Of a stretch of 64,000 nt of DNA, positions 32,383 through 41,040 are shown piece after piece. The DNA comes from Engelhardtia mirabilis (GTDB lineage Bacteria > Planctomycetota > UBA1135 > GCA-002686595): the NCBI GenBank assembly GCA_007751255.1, contig CP036296.1, positions 2,356,001-2,420,000 of the forward strand, read 5' to 3'. A model generated the notes under the pieces. It saw nothing but the letters and a program-made list of their open reading frames with translations, was not told the origin of the DNA and made no database searches. A program made the translations under genes and the position numbers. Numbering within the stretch: the stretch's first letter is position 1; the number at the start of each line of letters is the position of its first letter.

Positions 32383-33428
32383 TTGAGCCTGTTCCCCATC
32401 TACGACTTGAGCTCGGCGTCGGTGGACCCCGAGCGGCCAGAGCCCGAGGGCACGAAGGCGAAGTTCTGGTTCGAAGCGACCGACGAACTGGCTGCCCGAT
32501 TGGGTGTGCGCGTCGAGGACGCGGTGCTCTACAAGTTCCATCGCCTCGATCAAGGCCGCTACCGCGGCGAGGACTGGGCCGAGAAGATCGCGGCGGAGCT
32601 GGCCGGGTTGTTGGGGTTGCCCGCAGCTCAGGTGGACCTGGCACGCTACGACGGTCGTCGAGGTATCGTCAGTCCAAGCTTCCTGCGGCGCGAGTCACCC
32701 ACGGGCAATCGCCAGTACGCCGCGCTGACATCGGGGGATCGACTGCTTCAGGAGGACGATCCGGACTATCCGATCGACCGTCACGATGGTCGGCAATTCC
32801 GCCGGGTCTCGAGGCATACGCTGGCGTCGATCCTTGCGGCCATCGACCGCCGCCCCGACGGGACCGAAGTGGGCGCACCTCGGACGGGACTCGCTCGATC
32901 AGACTCTGCCCCCGCCGGCGGGGGCGTTGAGGTCCGCATCCCGGCAAGCTTCTTCATGGTCGGCTACCTGATGCTCGACGCGTGGATCGCGAACACGGAT
33001 CGCCACCATGGCAACTGGGGCGTGGTTCAGGAGCCGTCCGGCGGGCTGACCCTAGCGCCCACCTTCGACCATGCTGCGAGCTTGGGGGCGAGCCTACTCG
33101 AGGCGAAGCGGGCCGCGAAGCTGACCGGGGGGGTGACCATGGCGTCGAGGGATTCGCCCGATCCACCAAGAAAGGAGCCCGCTCAGCGATCTTCCTCTCT
33201 GAATGCGCGGAGGCTCCGGCATTCATGCACGACGTCTGGCGTGCGGCGTCTGAGCGCTACCCCGAGGCGGGCTCGCGGTGGCTCCAGGCTCTCGAGGCAG
33301 TGGAGCCCGAGGCGATTCGGACCCTGTGCGCTCGAGTCCCGGAGGAGTTCATGAGTCAGGACGCGCAGGAGTTCACCTGGCGGCTACTGGTCTACAATCG
33401 TCGGCGACTCCTCGAAGTGAACCAATGA
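32383..33428 (+). pseudogene. HipA-like kinase gene, frameshifted
   Basis: The gene encodes a HipA-type Ser/Thr kinase domain of about 348 codons split over two frames. The first frame starts at TTG 32383 (GGAG eight bases upstream) and contains AVLYKFHRLDQGRYRGEDWAEKI cut here as the ATP/N-lobe region, the catalytic loop WIANTDRHHGNWG and the metal-binding APTFDHAASLG. After KLTG the family-like sequence continues one frame back as GDHGVEGFARSTKKGARS and runs to 33428. The switch falls in a run of seven G at 33127-33133; an eighth G would restore the frame. It is therefore a one-base deletion, a sequencing error in a homopolymer, or a slippage site. Codon bias is weaker than in neighbours, suggesting transfer. 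Confidence 0.75.
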
Positions 33429-34273
33429 GCGAAGCAACCCTCTATATCGCCTGGCAAGACGCCGAGCGGCGACGCTGGTACCCGGTAGCGCGTCTGGATC
33501 GCAGCGCAGATCACTTCGTCTTCGAGTACCTGCGCGGTGCTGCAGCCGCGGCGACCGAGAGTGAGTTCGGTGGATTCCTCGAGTTTCCGTCGACGTTGGA
33601 TCGCTACCGATCGAAGGAGCTCTTTCCGTTGTTTCGCAATCGGATCCTCTCCAAGAGTCGACCGGAGTACGCCGACGTGATGCATTGGCTCGACCTCGAG
33701 GCAGGCGAGCTCGAGCCGATCGACGCCGAGCTGGAGGTTCTGGGGCGCTCCCACGGATTGCGTGGGACGGACCGGCTCCAGCTCTTCGCGCCGCCTCGAC
33801 TCCGGGAGGATGGCCGGTGGGGCGTGACCTTCCTCGTACATGGCAGTCGCCACCTCAAACGGCGCGGGGGCGAAGTCTTCGAGGCGCTGGCCCCTGGCGA
33901 CCGGCTACTGCCCATGCTCGACATGGAGAACGAGCAGGATCCCGGAGCGGTGTGCCTGCGGACGGACGATGGCCACAGCTCGGGGCTCCTGGTGGTGGGC
34001 TACTTGCCGCGATTCTTCGCGCCATTCGTGTATCGAGCGCTCGAATCGCAAACCGCCGAGATGCGAGGGCGGGAACCCATCGATGTCGCCATCGAAGTCG
34101 TGCGGGTCAACTCAGCGGCGACGACGCCCATGGCCTACCGCTTGCTCTGTCGGATGACGTGGCCGTCTGACAGCGTGGTAGGGGCGAGTATGCCGGGCGA
34201 GTCGTTCGAGAGCGCGGTGGGAGATGAGGGCGTCGCCGCGCAGCTGAATCCTCTGCGCCGGCATCCCGCGTGA
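33425..34273 (+). CDS. HIRAN-domain protein with a HipA-N1-like N-terminus
   Basis: A 282-aa protein whose ATG overlaps the end of the HipA-like gene as ATGA, so the two are translationally coupled. The C-terminal half resembles HIRAN: FLVHGSRHLKRRGG, LAPGDRLLPMLDMENEQDPG and VGYLPRFFAPFVYRAL. HIRAN domains bind DNA 3' ends in repair proteins. The N-terminal 120 residues (FVFEYLRGA, FPSTLDRYRSKELFPLFRNR, RPEYADVMHWL) resemble the N1 lobe of HipA. Together with the neighbour this looks like a split HipA with an added HIRAN module. No HTH antitoxin is adjacent. Function is unproven; a stress or defence role is speculation. Confidence 0.72.
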   Translation: MSEATLYIAWQDAERRRWYPVARLDRSADHFVFEYLRGAAAAATESEFGGFLEFPSTLDRYRSKELFPLFRNRILSKSRPEYADVMHWLDLEAGELEPIDAELEVLGRSHGLRGTDRLQLFAPPRLREDGRWGVTFLVHGSRHLKRRGGEVFEALAPGDRLLPMLDMENEQDPGAVCLRTDDGHSSGLLVVGYLPRFFAPFVYRALESQTAEMRGREPIDVAIEVVRVNSAATTPMAYRLLCRMTWPSDSVVGASMPGESFESAVGDEGVAAQLNPLRRHPA

Positions 34274-35718
34274 CCAGCACTTCCAGCGCAGTGAGTCGAC
34301 GCGGTGAGGCGCCGGTCGTTGCGGTCCTCGCCGGGCTGCTGGCCCTGTCGCTTCCTGCCTGCTCGGCGGGGGATGATCCCGGGGCCGGGCGCGGGCCGGA
34401 CATCATCCTGATCAGTCTCGACACGGTCCGTGCGGATCGCCTGAGCTGCTACGGGAACCCGGCCGAGACGACGCCGTTCCTCGATCGCACCGCGGCCCTG
34501 GGTGTGCGCTTCGAGCATGCCTACAGCTCGGCGCCGCACACGGCGCCGAGTCACATGAGCCTGTTCACCGGGCTCGATCCGATGGCCCACGGGATTCCCA
34601 ACAAGCCGGCCGGGCGGGGGGAGCTGCGGATGGTCAATCCGGGGGTTCCGACCCTGCCCGAGGTGTTGTCGGCCAACGGGTACCACACCCTGGGCATCAC
34701 GGATCGCGGGCAGCTCTCGCCGGCCATGGGCTTTGGGCGCGGCTTTGACGAGACCTACTTCAAGTACTCGAAGTTCGACGAGAAGCTCGACGCCTTCGGG
34801 GACCTGGTGGCCGAGGTGCCCGACGACGGCGCGCCGCTGTTCGTCTTCTTCCACAGCTACGAGTGCCACGCGCCCTACCTGCCGCCCCTGGCCGTGATGC
34901 GTCGCTTCTGCGACATGGAGTACCGGGGCGAGTTCCGTACCCGCTACGACAGCCTGCGGCGCAGTCCGACGGGCTTCCTCACCACCCAGGCGGGGCGCTT
35001 CCTGGAGCGCTTCCCCGGGATGGGGGACGAGGACCTCGCTTGGCTGCAGAGCCTCTACGACGCGAACCTGTCCTTTGCCGACAGCCAGGTGGCGGAGCTG
35101 TGGCGCCGGTGGGCCGAGCTGCGCGATGCGGACAACACGGTCCTCATGGTCGTCTCCGACCACGGCGAGGGCTTCGGCGAGCACGGCTTCCTCGGGCACC
35201 CCGCACGCCTCGAACGCGAGCTGCTGCGGGTGCCGCTGATCGTGCGCGGTCCCGGCGTGGGCGTGGGCGTGGTCGACGAGCCCGTGCCCACCAGTGGCCT
35301 GCTCGCGACGGTGCTGGAGCTGATCGGTATCGACGCACCGAGCCACGCCGAGCCGAGCTTCGTGGACGCCCTGCGCGATCCGAGCCGCGCCCCGGCACCC
35401 CGCGCCCTGCATCAGCAGCTCGTCGGCATCCCCGGCGACCGGCGCAGCGATGCGGTCGCCGTCGGCGGCGTGCGCCTCCTGCGCCGTCCGGGTCCCGAGG
35501 ACGTGCTGTTCGATTTCCCCGGCGATCCGCTCGAACAGTCGCCCCTCGAGGCCGGCGAGGCGCGCCTCGAGCCCCTGCGCGAGGCGATCAGCGAGCGCAG
35601 GCGAGTGGGCATGGAGTTCCGCGACCGATTCCCAGCCGAGCTCGCCGATCCGGACGAGACAGATCGCGCAGACGAGCTCGAGGCCCTGGGCTACATCGAG
35701 GGCGCAGACGAGCGGTGA
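34270..35718 (+). CDS. Sulfatase-like lipoprotein
   Basis: An alkaline-phosphatase-superfamily hydrolase (482 aa), exported as a lipoprotein (lipobox LPAC near residue 31). GTG 34270 overlaps the HIRAN gene stop as GTGA. Core motifs: DIILISLDTVRADRLSCYG (first metal site) and TAPSHMSLFTG at the nucleophile position, where classical sulfatases have C/S-x-P-x-R. Threonine therefore replaces the formylglycine residue, as in phosphotransferase-like branches of the superfamily. VVSDHGEGFGEHG carries the second metal-site Asp-His. The substrate could be a sulfate or phosphate ester of a surface glycan. A paralogue follows immediately. Confidence 0.85.
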   Translation: MTSTSSAVSRRGEAPVVAVLAGLLALSLPACSAGDDPGAGRGPDIILISLDTVRADRLSCYGNPAETTPFLDRTAALGVRFEHAYSSAPHTAPSHMSLFTGLDPMAHGIPNKPAGRGELRMVNPGVPTLPEVLSANGYHTLGITDRGQLSPAMGFGRGFDETYFKYSKFDEKLDAFGDLVAEVPDDGAPLFVFFHSYECHAPYLPPLAVMRRFCDMEYRGEFRTRYDSLRRSPTGFLTTQAGRFLERFPGMGDEDLAWLQSLYDANLSFADSQVAELWRRWAELRDADNTVLMVVSDHGEGFGEHGFLGHPARLERELLRVPLIVRGPGVGVGVVDEPVPTSGLLATVLELIGIDAPSHAEPSFVDALRDPSRAPAPRALHQQLVGIPGDRRSDAVAVGGVRLLRRPGPEDVLFDFPGDPLEQSPLEAGEARLEPLREAISERRRVGMEFRDRFPAELADPDETDRADELEALGYIEGADER

Positions 35719-35728
35719 ACTCGGGTTG

Positions 35729-35734
35729 TAGACT
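35729..35734 (+). promoter_or_regulatory. Possible leaderless -10 element (TAGACT)
   Basis: TAGACT ends seven bases before ATG 35742, the distance expected if transcription starts at or next to the start codon. No Shine-Dalgarno precedes this ATG, which fits a leaderless transcript for the second sulfatase-like gene. Confidence 0.45.
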
Positions 35735-35741
35735 CGTGCCC

Positions 35742-37145
35742 ATGATCCGGCGTCCCTCGACCCCTCTCGCCGTCGCCGCGCTCGGCCTGGTCAGTGCCTG
35801 TGGTGGCGGCGGCCCCGAGAGCCCGCCGGACATCCTGCTGATCAGCCTCGACACCCTGCGGGCCGACCGCGTGTCCGCCTACGGCTCGAGGCAGGAGACG
35901 ACCCCCAATCTGGACCGCATCGCGGCCTCCGGGGTGCTCTTCTCCGAGGCCTGCTCGCCCGCCTCGCAGACCGCACCGAGCCACGTCAGCATCTTCTCCG
36001 GCTTGGATCCCTTGGCCCACGGAGTGCGCAACACGTCGCGCTACGACGAGAGCTCGACGCGCCTGGCCGACAATGCGCCGATGCTCAGTGAGCTGGTCCA
36101 GGCCGCCGGTTGGTACACCGGCGTGATCGGCGACACCGGCAACGTCCATCCGGACATGGGCTTCGACCGCGGCTTCGACTTCCAGGTCTTCGGGATGCAG
36201 CAGCTGCCCGCGAAGCTGCCCCAGGTGAACGACTTCTGTGACGAGGTGCCGGACGGCCAGCCGGCCTTCCTCTTCGTGCACACCTATCAGATCCACTCGC
36301 CCTACGTGCCGCCGGCGCGCTACTTCGGCAAGTTCGCCGACCAGGAGTACCAGGGGGTCTTCCGCCAGCGCTACGACCGATTGGTCGGCAAGCCGATGTC
36401 GGCGGTGTTCGGCGAAGCCGCCGAGTTCCTGACCGAGTTCGAGGGCATGGGGCCGGACGACGTGGCCTGGCTGTCGGACCTCTACGACGACAACGTGCGT
36501 TGGACCGACTTCGGCATCGGCAAGCTGCTCGAGATCTGGAGGGAACGTCGCGGCGAGGACTCGATCGTGATCGTGCTCTCCGACCACGGCGAGCAGTTCG
36601 GCGAGCAGGGCAACCTCGGGCACCGCACCGGCCTGACCCGCGTCTTGACCCATGTGCCGTTGATCGTGGCCGGCCCAGGAGTCGGTCGGGGCGTCGTCGA
36701 TCGGCCCGTGAGCTTGACCGGCATTCCCGCGACCCTCTGCGACCTGCTCGGGCTCGAGATGCCTGCGGCCTTCCAGGTTGGCTCCTTCGCCGATGCGCTG
36801 CGGGATCCCGCCACCTTCGCGCCCGGCGGCCCGGCCTTCGAGCAGCTCCTGATCGGTCGCAAGGCCGGCTTCTTCGAGGGTGTCACCGACGACCGCTGGC
36901 ACCTGGTGCGTGCGTCGGTGGACGGCGACGTGACCGAGAGCCTGTTCGACCTGGACTCGGACCCCAGTGGCCTGCTCGACGTGCGCGACCAGCACGAGGA
37001 AGTGGTCGGGTCGCTGCTCTCGGAGCTCTCCGACCGGCGGCGGCAGAACGTGGACCTGCAGACGCGCTTCGCGACCCTGCGCGGCCCCAGGCTCTCGGTC
37101 CAGCGCCAGCAGGAGCTCGAGGCCCTGGGCTACACCGATCGGTAG
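35742..37145 (+). CDS. Sulfatase-like lipoprotein, paralogue
   Basis: A 467-aa paralogue of the preceding gene. ATG 35742 gives a lipoprotein signal ending LVSAC followed by a Gly run. Motifs: DILLISLDTLRADRVSAYG, nucleophile region TAPSHVSIFSG (Thr again), and VLSDHGEQFGEQGNLGH for the second metal site. It probably acts on the outer face of the inner membrane or in the periplasm. The two genes arose by tandem duplication. Neither has the Cys/Ser needed for formylglycine formation, so both may be transferases or phosphatases rather than sulfatases. Confidence 0.85.
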   Translation: MIRRPSTPLAVAALGLVSACGGGGPESPPDILLISLDTLRADRVSAYGSRQETTPNLDRIAASGVLFSEACSPASQTAPSHVSIFSGLDPLAHGVRNTSRYDESSTRLADNAPMLSELVQAAGWYTGVIGDTGNVHPDMGFDRGFDFQVFGMQQLPAKLPQVNDFCDEVPDGQPAFLFVHTYQIHSPYVPPARYFGKFADQEYQGVFRQRYDRLVGKPMSAVFGEAAEFLTEFEGMGPDDVAWLSDLYDDNVRWTDFGIGKLLEIWRERRGEDSIVIVLSDHGEQFGEQGNLGHRTGLTRVLTHVPLIVAGPGVGRGVVDRPVSLTGIPATLCDLLGLEMPAAFQVGSFADALRDPATFAPGGPAFEQLLIGRKAGFFEGVTDDRWHLVRASVDGDVTESLFDLDSDPSGLLDVRDQHEEVVGSLLSELSDRRRQNVDLQTRFATLRGPRLSVQRQQELEALGYTDR

Positions 37146-37216
37146 GGCTGCGGGCGGATCTGCCCTTCAGCAAGCACGATCAAGCACCGCGGACTTGGCC
37201 GGCCGAGGCTGGGGCC

Positions 37217-38116
37217 ATGCAACAGACTCAGCCGACCGTGACCGAACCCCCCGCCCGCTCGGACCAGGACTATGCCGCCCGCATCCGGCGGGCCCAGCGC
37301 CTGCTCGAGGAGCGGTTGTCCGAGGACCTGCCCCTGGCCGAGGTGGCCGCGGCGGCGGGCCTTTCGCCCTTCCACTTCCACCGGCTCTTCCGCGGGCTCG
37401 TCGGCGAGCCGGTCGCGGCCCATGTGCGGCGCCTGCGCCTCGAGCGTGCCGCCCACCGGTTGGAGCAGACCGACGCCGACATCCTGTCGATCGCCCTCGA
37501 CGTCGGCTACGGCAGCAACGAGGCCTTCACCCGGGCCTTCGCACGGCAGTTCGGCGTGGCCCCCTCGACCTACCGAGCCGAGGGTGCCTCCAGCGGTGGG
37601 GGCGGCGATAGGGAGGGTGACGGCGGAGGCGACGATCTGCCGCCGATCGACGTGCGCCTCGAGCCACGCGAGCCCGAGCGCGTGGCCTGCGTACGCCACG
37701 TGGGCCCCTACTCCGATGTCGCGAGCGCCTGGAAGACCCTCTTCAAGTGGGGTTGGCGACACATGATCTTCGGCCGCCCGGCGATGTTCGCCCTGTGCCA
37801 CGACGACCCGGAGGTGACCCAGCCCGAGCGCTGCCGCTACGACGCCTGCCTGGTGGTCAAGGCCAGCGCGAGGATCGCCGGACCGGTCAGCGAGATCCGC
37901 CTGCCCGGCGGCAACTTCGCCGTCGTCCGGCACCGCGGACCCTACGACGGGTTGGGCCAGACCTACGCCGCCCTGTTCGCCCGCGTCGCCTCGGGCCCGA
38001 TCGACGGCGAATGGCGCCGCCTGGGCGACCCGCCCTCCCTCGAGCGCTACCTCAACGATCCGCGCAAGACGGCACCGGAAGACCTCGAGACCGAGGTTTG
38101 GATGCCGCTGGTCTGA
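37217..38116 (+). CDS. AraC-type regulator with GyrI-like effector domain
   Basis: A 299-aa transcription regulator starting at ATG 37217. Residues about 20-120 hold the two helix-turn-helix units of AraC proteins (LPLAEVAAAAGLSPFHFHRL and ILSIALDVGYGSNEAFTRAF, then FGVAPSTYR). A Gly/Asp linker follows. Residues about 145-299 are a GyrI/BmrR-like small-molecule-binding domain (VACVRHVGPYSDVASAW, LPGGNFAVVRHRGPYDGL, ERYLNDP). This domain order is that of Rob/SoxS-related multidrug-responsive regulators. No obvious target gene is adjacent on the plus strand; targets elsewhere are likely. Confidence 0.88.
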   Translation: MQQTQPTVTEPPARSDQDYAARIRRAQRLLEERLSEDLPLAEVAAAAGLSPFHFHRLFRGLVGEPVAAHVRRLRLERAAHRLEQTDADILSIALDVGYGSNEAFTRAFARQFGVAPSTYRAEGASSGGGGDREGDGGGDDLPPIDVRLEPREPERVACVRHVGPYSDVASAWKTLFKWGWRHMIFGRPAMFALCHDDPEVTQPERCRYDACLVVKASARIAGPVSEIRLPGGNFAVVRHRGPYDGLGQTYAALFARVASGPIDGEWRRLGDPPSLERYLNDPRKTAPEDLETEVWMPLV

Positions 38117-38247
38117 AGAACTCGCGGGTAGATCGAGGGGTCGCGCCGAGTTAGAGCAACGCCGTCGCGCGCGTCAGGCCCGGGTCGTCACCCATTGGCC
38201 CCCGCGGCCCCGGGACCTGTTCATTGCTTGCCGCCCGCGTTCCGAAG

Positions 38248-38279
38248 CCGATCCGATGCGGCCAAGCCGCTTTGATCGG
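38248..38279. terminator. Bidirectional hairpin between convergent genes
   Basis: A compound stem: outer CCGATC / GATCGG, inner GCGGC / GCCGC with a CAA loop, separated by a small internal loop. It lies between the AraC-type gene and oleD, which converge here, and could terminate both. Confidence 0.55.
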
Positions 38280-38284
38280 AAGCC

Positions 38285-39316
38285 CTACGCGCAGCAGCCC
38301 TCGATCACCCGCCTGGTGCACCCGGCCAGGGAGAAGCGCTCCTCGTAGCCGAAGTCGCGCACCGCGGGCTCGATCGAATAGGTGTGGTCGAGGGCCAGTT
38401 GCTGGGCCACGAAGCGCGTCATCGGCGGCTCGCCCGAGAATCGCAGGAGCTTCCACAGTCCTTCGAGCGCGGCGCCGAGGCGGTAGGCCGCGGGGGCCGA
38501 CAACCGACGGCCCGGGCGAGGTGCGCCGGCGGCGTCGAGGATCTGGCCGATCCAGTCCCACAGCACGACTTCCTCGCGCTGGTTCACGAAGTAGGCGCGG
38601 CCGGCGTGGGGGGCGTCGGGCGCCAGGCGCGCTGCCGCCTGGACGTGGGCGGCCGCGGCGTTCGCCACGTCGGTGATCGAGACGCGATTGCGACCGTCGC
38701 CGACGATCGCCAGGCGGCCGGCGCGGGCGCGGTCGAGCAGGCGCGGAACCAGATGGGGATCGCCGGGGCCCACGATCAGGTGCGGGCGCAGGGCGACCGT
38801 GGCCAGGTCGCCGCCGCCGGCGAGGGGGCTGCCATTGGCCGTGAGGACGCGACGCTCGGCCTCGGCCTTGGACTCGGGGTAGGGCGACAGGAAGCGCGTT
38901 GGGTAGTCGAGCTCGTCCGCGGTGGCGCCCAGATGGCCCCTGCCGCCGAAGACCACGCTAGGACTCGAACAGTGCACCAGGCGGACGACGCCTGCGTCGA
39001 CGCAGGCGTCGAGCACGCTCTGGGTGCCGTCGACGTTGGTGGTCCAGAAGTCGGCCCGGCGGCCGAAGACGCCGGTCAGGGCGGCCACATGAAAGGCCGT
39101 GTCGTGTCCGGCGAGGGCGGCTCCGACGGCCGTGCGGTCACGCAGGTCCACCGCCGCGCACTGGGCGCCGAGGCGCTCCACGGCCGGATGCCTGCTGCGG
39201 CTGGCGCTGGTGACCTCGCAGCCGGCCGCGCGCAACTGGCGCACCAGTTCGAGGCCCAGGAACCCGCCGCCGCCGGTCACGAAGCAGCGCCCGAGTTGCG
39301 CCGACAGACTGCTCAA
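38285..39316 (-). CDS. oleD: 2-alkyl-3-oxoalkanoate reductase OleD
   Basis: An SDR-family NADPH reductase that turns the beta-keto acid made by OleA into a beta-hydroxy acid. About 343 aa. TTG 39316 is preferred: it overlaps the oleC stop as TTGA and has GGAG eight bases upstream; ATG 39337 would add seven residues. The cofactor motif is FVTGGGGFLG at the N-terminus, the catalytic Tyr-Lys lies in SPYPESKAEAE, and VALRPHLIVGPGD is typical of the 3-beta-HSD-like branch. The C-terminal region is basic and probably membrane-associated. The order oleB-oleC-oleD on one transcript supports the call. Confidence 0.88.
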   Translation of the reverse strand: MSSLSAQLGRCFVTGGGGFLGLELVRQLRAAGCEVTSASRSRHPAVERLGAQCAAVDLRDRTAVGAALAGHDTAFHVAALTGVFGRRADFWTTNVDGTQSVLDACVDAGVVRLVHCSSPSVVFGGRGHLGATADELDYPTRFLSPYPESKAEAERRVLTANGSPLAGGGDLATVALRPHLIVGPGDPHLVPRLLDRARAGRLAIVGDGRNRVSITDVANAAAAHVQAAARLAPDAPHAGRAYFVNQREEVVLWDWIGQILDAAGAPRPGRRLSAPAAYRLGAALEGLWKLLRFSGEPPMTRFVAQQLALDHTYSIEPAVRDFGYEERFSLAGCTRRVIEGCCA

Positions 39317-41040
39317 CGCAGTTGCTCCGTGGCCCATTCGGCAAGCAGCGGGCGATCGATCTTGGCGTTGTGGCGCACGTCGACCGGGAAGCCGGGGTGG
39401 AACAGGGTTCGCGTCACGCGGCTCGCGGTCGCCACCCGATCGCGGCCGTGGGCCAGGATGGCGTCGGCCAGGGCCTCGGTCGGCCGCTCGCTCGGTTCCA
39501 GCTCGATCACCAGCACCGGCAGTTCGGAACCCCGTGCTCCAACCCCGACCAAGGCCGTGCGCCGCACCGCCGGATGGGTGTTGAAGGCGTTCTCGGTGGG
39601 CACGCAGGGCAGCACGCCCAGCTCCGTCTCCAAGCGGTGACTCTTGCGACCCTGGAACCAGAACCGACCGTCGCCGTCGACGCAGCCCAGATCGCCCATG
39701 CGGTGCCAGACGCCGCCGCGGCCGTCGTCGATCTTGGCCAGGGCCGTGGCGCCGGGGTCCTCCGCATAGGCCGGCGTCACCACCGGCCCGCGCACGCAGA
39801 GCTCACCCAACTCGCCGGCTGCGACCTCGAGCTCGTCGCTCCAACTCGCGATCGGTCCGTCGTCGATGCGGATCACGCGCAGGTCCATGCCCGGGGCCGG
39901 TCGGCCGATGCAGTTGCCGCCGCCTGTCTCCGAGTGGGAGCGGATCGAGGCGTCGACGATCTCCGCGCCGGAGACACTGGACACCGGCAGGGACTCGGTC
40001 GCGCCGTAGGGAGTGTGGACGTCGCCGCCGTCGGGCAGCACCGCGCGCAGCGCTTCGACCAACTGCGGCGGGACCGGGGCTCCGGCCACGAGCACGCGGC
40101 GCAGCCCGCCCAGGCGTTCGCCGCGGGCCGCGCACCAGGGCGCCACCCGGCGCCAGATGGCGGGCGAGCCGAAGGCCAGGGTCGCCCCGCTCTCGACCAC
40201 CGCCCGGTGGATCAGGGCCGGATCGCACTGCGCCGGGCGCGTCGGATCCATGTCCGGGAAGACGCTCGTCATCCCCAGGGCGTTGTCGAACAGGGCGAAG
40301 AGCGGGAAGCAGGCCACGTCGACCTCGCCCGGCTGCAGGTCGTACAGGTCGCGCAGGGCCGCGACCTGGGCTTCGAAGATGCCGTGGGTGTAGACCACGC
40401 CCTTGGCCGGACCGGTGCTGCCGCTGGTGAACAGGATCGCCGCCGTCTCGCGGGCGGTGGTGTCCGCGTGGGTGAAGCGGCCGTCGCCGGCGGCTTCGAG
40501 GGCATCGAGGCGCAGCGCGCCGAAGTGCGGGCCGGGGCCGACGCCGACTCGCACGCGGCAGGTTCGGAAGGCGTGGCGGAAGAGCAGCCGAGCCACGTGG
40601 GCGCGGCGCACGCCGATCAGGGCCGCCGGCGCCATGCGCTCGACGCAGGCCAGGAAGGAGCTGCGGCCCATGCCCGGATCGATCAAGACCGGCACGAGCC
40701 CCGCGCGCAGGCAGGCGTAGGTGATCGCGATCAGGTCGATGCCGGGCTCCACCAAGAGGCTCACGCGGTCGCCCCGCACGAGCCCCTGGGCCAGGAGCCC
40801 GGACGCGATGCGCCGACTGCGCGCGGCGAGCACCGCGAAGCTCTGGGACTCCCACTGGCCCGGTCGCCTGCGCACGGCAGCGCGCACCGCCGGGCGCTCG
40901 GGGGCGTCGGCGGCGAAGCGGTCCAGGTGGCGCGCGACGTTGGCGATCCCATCGCCCGCAGTCCCATCGCCCGCAGTCCCTCGTCCCGAGCCGTCGGTGT
41001 CACCGCGCGATCGGCGCGGAGCCCCCGCCGGCCCGGTCAC
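39313..41040 (-). CDS. oleC: Olefin beta-lactone synthetase OleC
   Basis: An acyl-CoA-synthetase-superfamily enzyme (575 aa) that in the ole pathway activates the beta-hydroxy acid with ATP and closes it to a beta-lactone. GTG 41040 overlaps the oleB stop as GTGA. The AMP-binding motif is LFTSGSTGPAKGVVYTHG. TPYGATESLPVS matches the substrate-pocket motif of OleC, and MGDLGCVDGDGRFWFQGRKSHR is the hinge region. The C-terminus (FPVDVRHNAKIDRPLLAEWA) is also OleC-like. The N-terminal ~25 residues are low-complexity with a 15-bp tandem repeat. Position between oleB and oleD gives strong support. Confidence 0.9.
   Translation of the reverse strand: MTGPAGAPRRSRGDTDGSGRGTAGDGTAGDGIANVARHLDRFAADAPERPAVRAAVRRRPGQWESQSFAVLAARSRRIASGLLAQGLVRGDRVSLLVEPGIDLIAITYACLRAGLVPVLIDPGMGRSSFLACVERMAPAALIGVRRAHVARLLFRHAFRTCRVRVGVGPGPHFGALRLDALEAAGDGRFTHADTTARETAAILFTSGSTGPAKGVVYTHGIFEAQVAALRDLYDLQPGEVDVACFPLFALFDNALGMTSVFPDMDPTRPAQCDPALIHRAVVESGATLAFGSPAIWRRVAPWCAARGERLGGLRRVLVAGAPVPPQLVEALRAVLPDGGDVHTPYGATESLPVSSVSGAEIVDASIRSHSETGGGNCIGRPAPGMDLRVIRIDDGPIASWSDELEVAAGELGELCVRGPVVTPAYAEDPGATALAKIDDGRGGVWHRMGDLGCVDGDGRFWFQGRKSHRLETELGVLPCVPTENAFNTHPAVRRTALVGVGARGSELPVLVIELEPSERPTEALADAILAHGRDRVATASRVTRTLFHPGFPVDVRHNAKIDRPLLAEWATEQLR
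40947..40976 (+). repeat. 15-bp tandem repeat in oleC
   Basis: TCCCATCGCCCGCAG occurs twice in tandem and encodes a short Gly/Asp/Ala-Thr repeat near the OleC N-terminus. Copy number may vary between strains. Confidence 0.8.
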
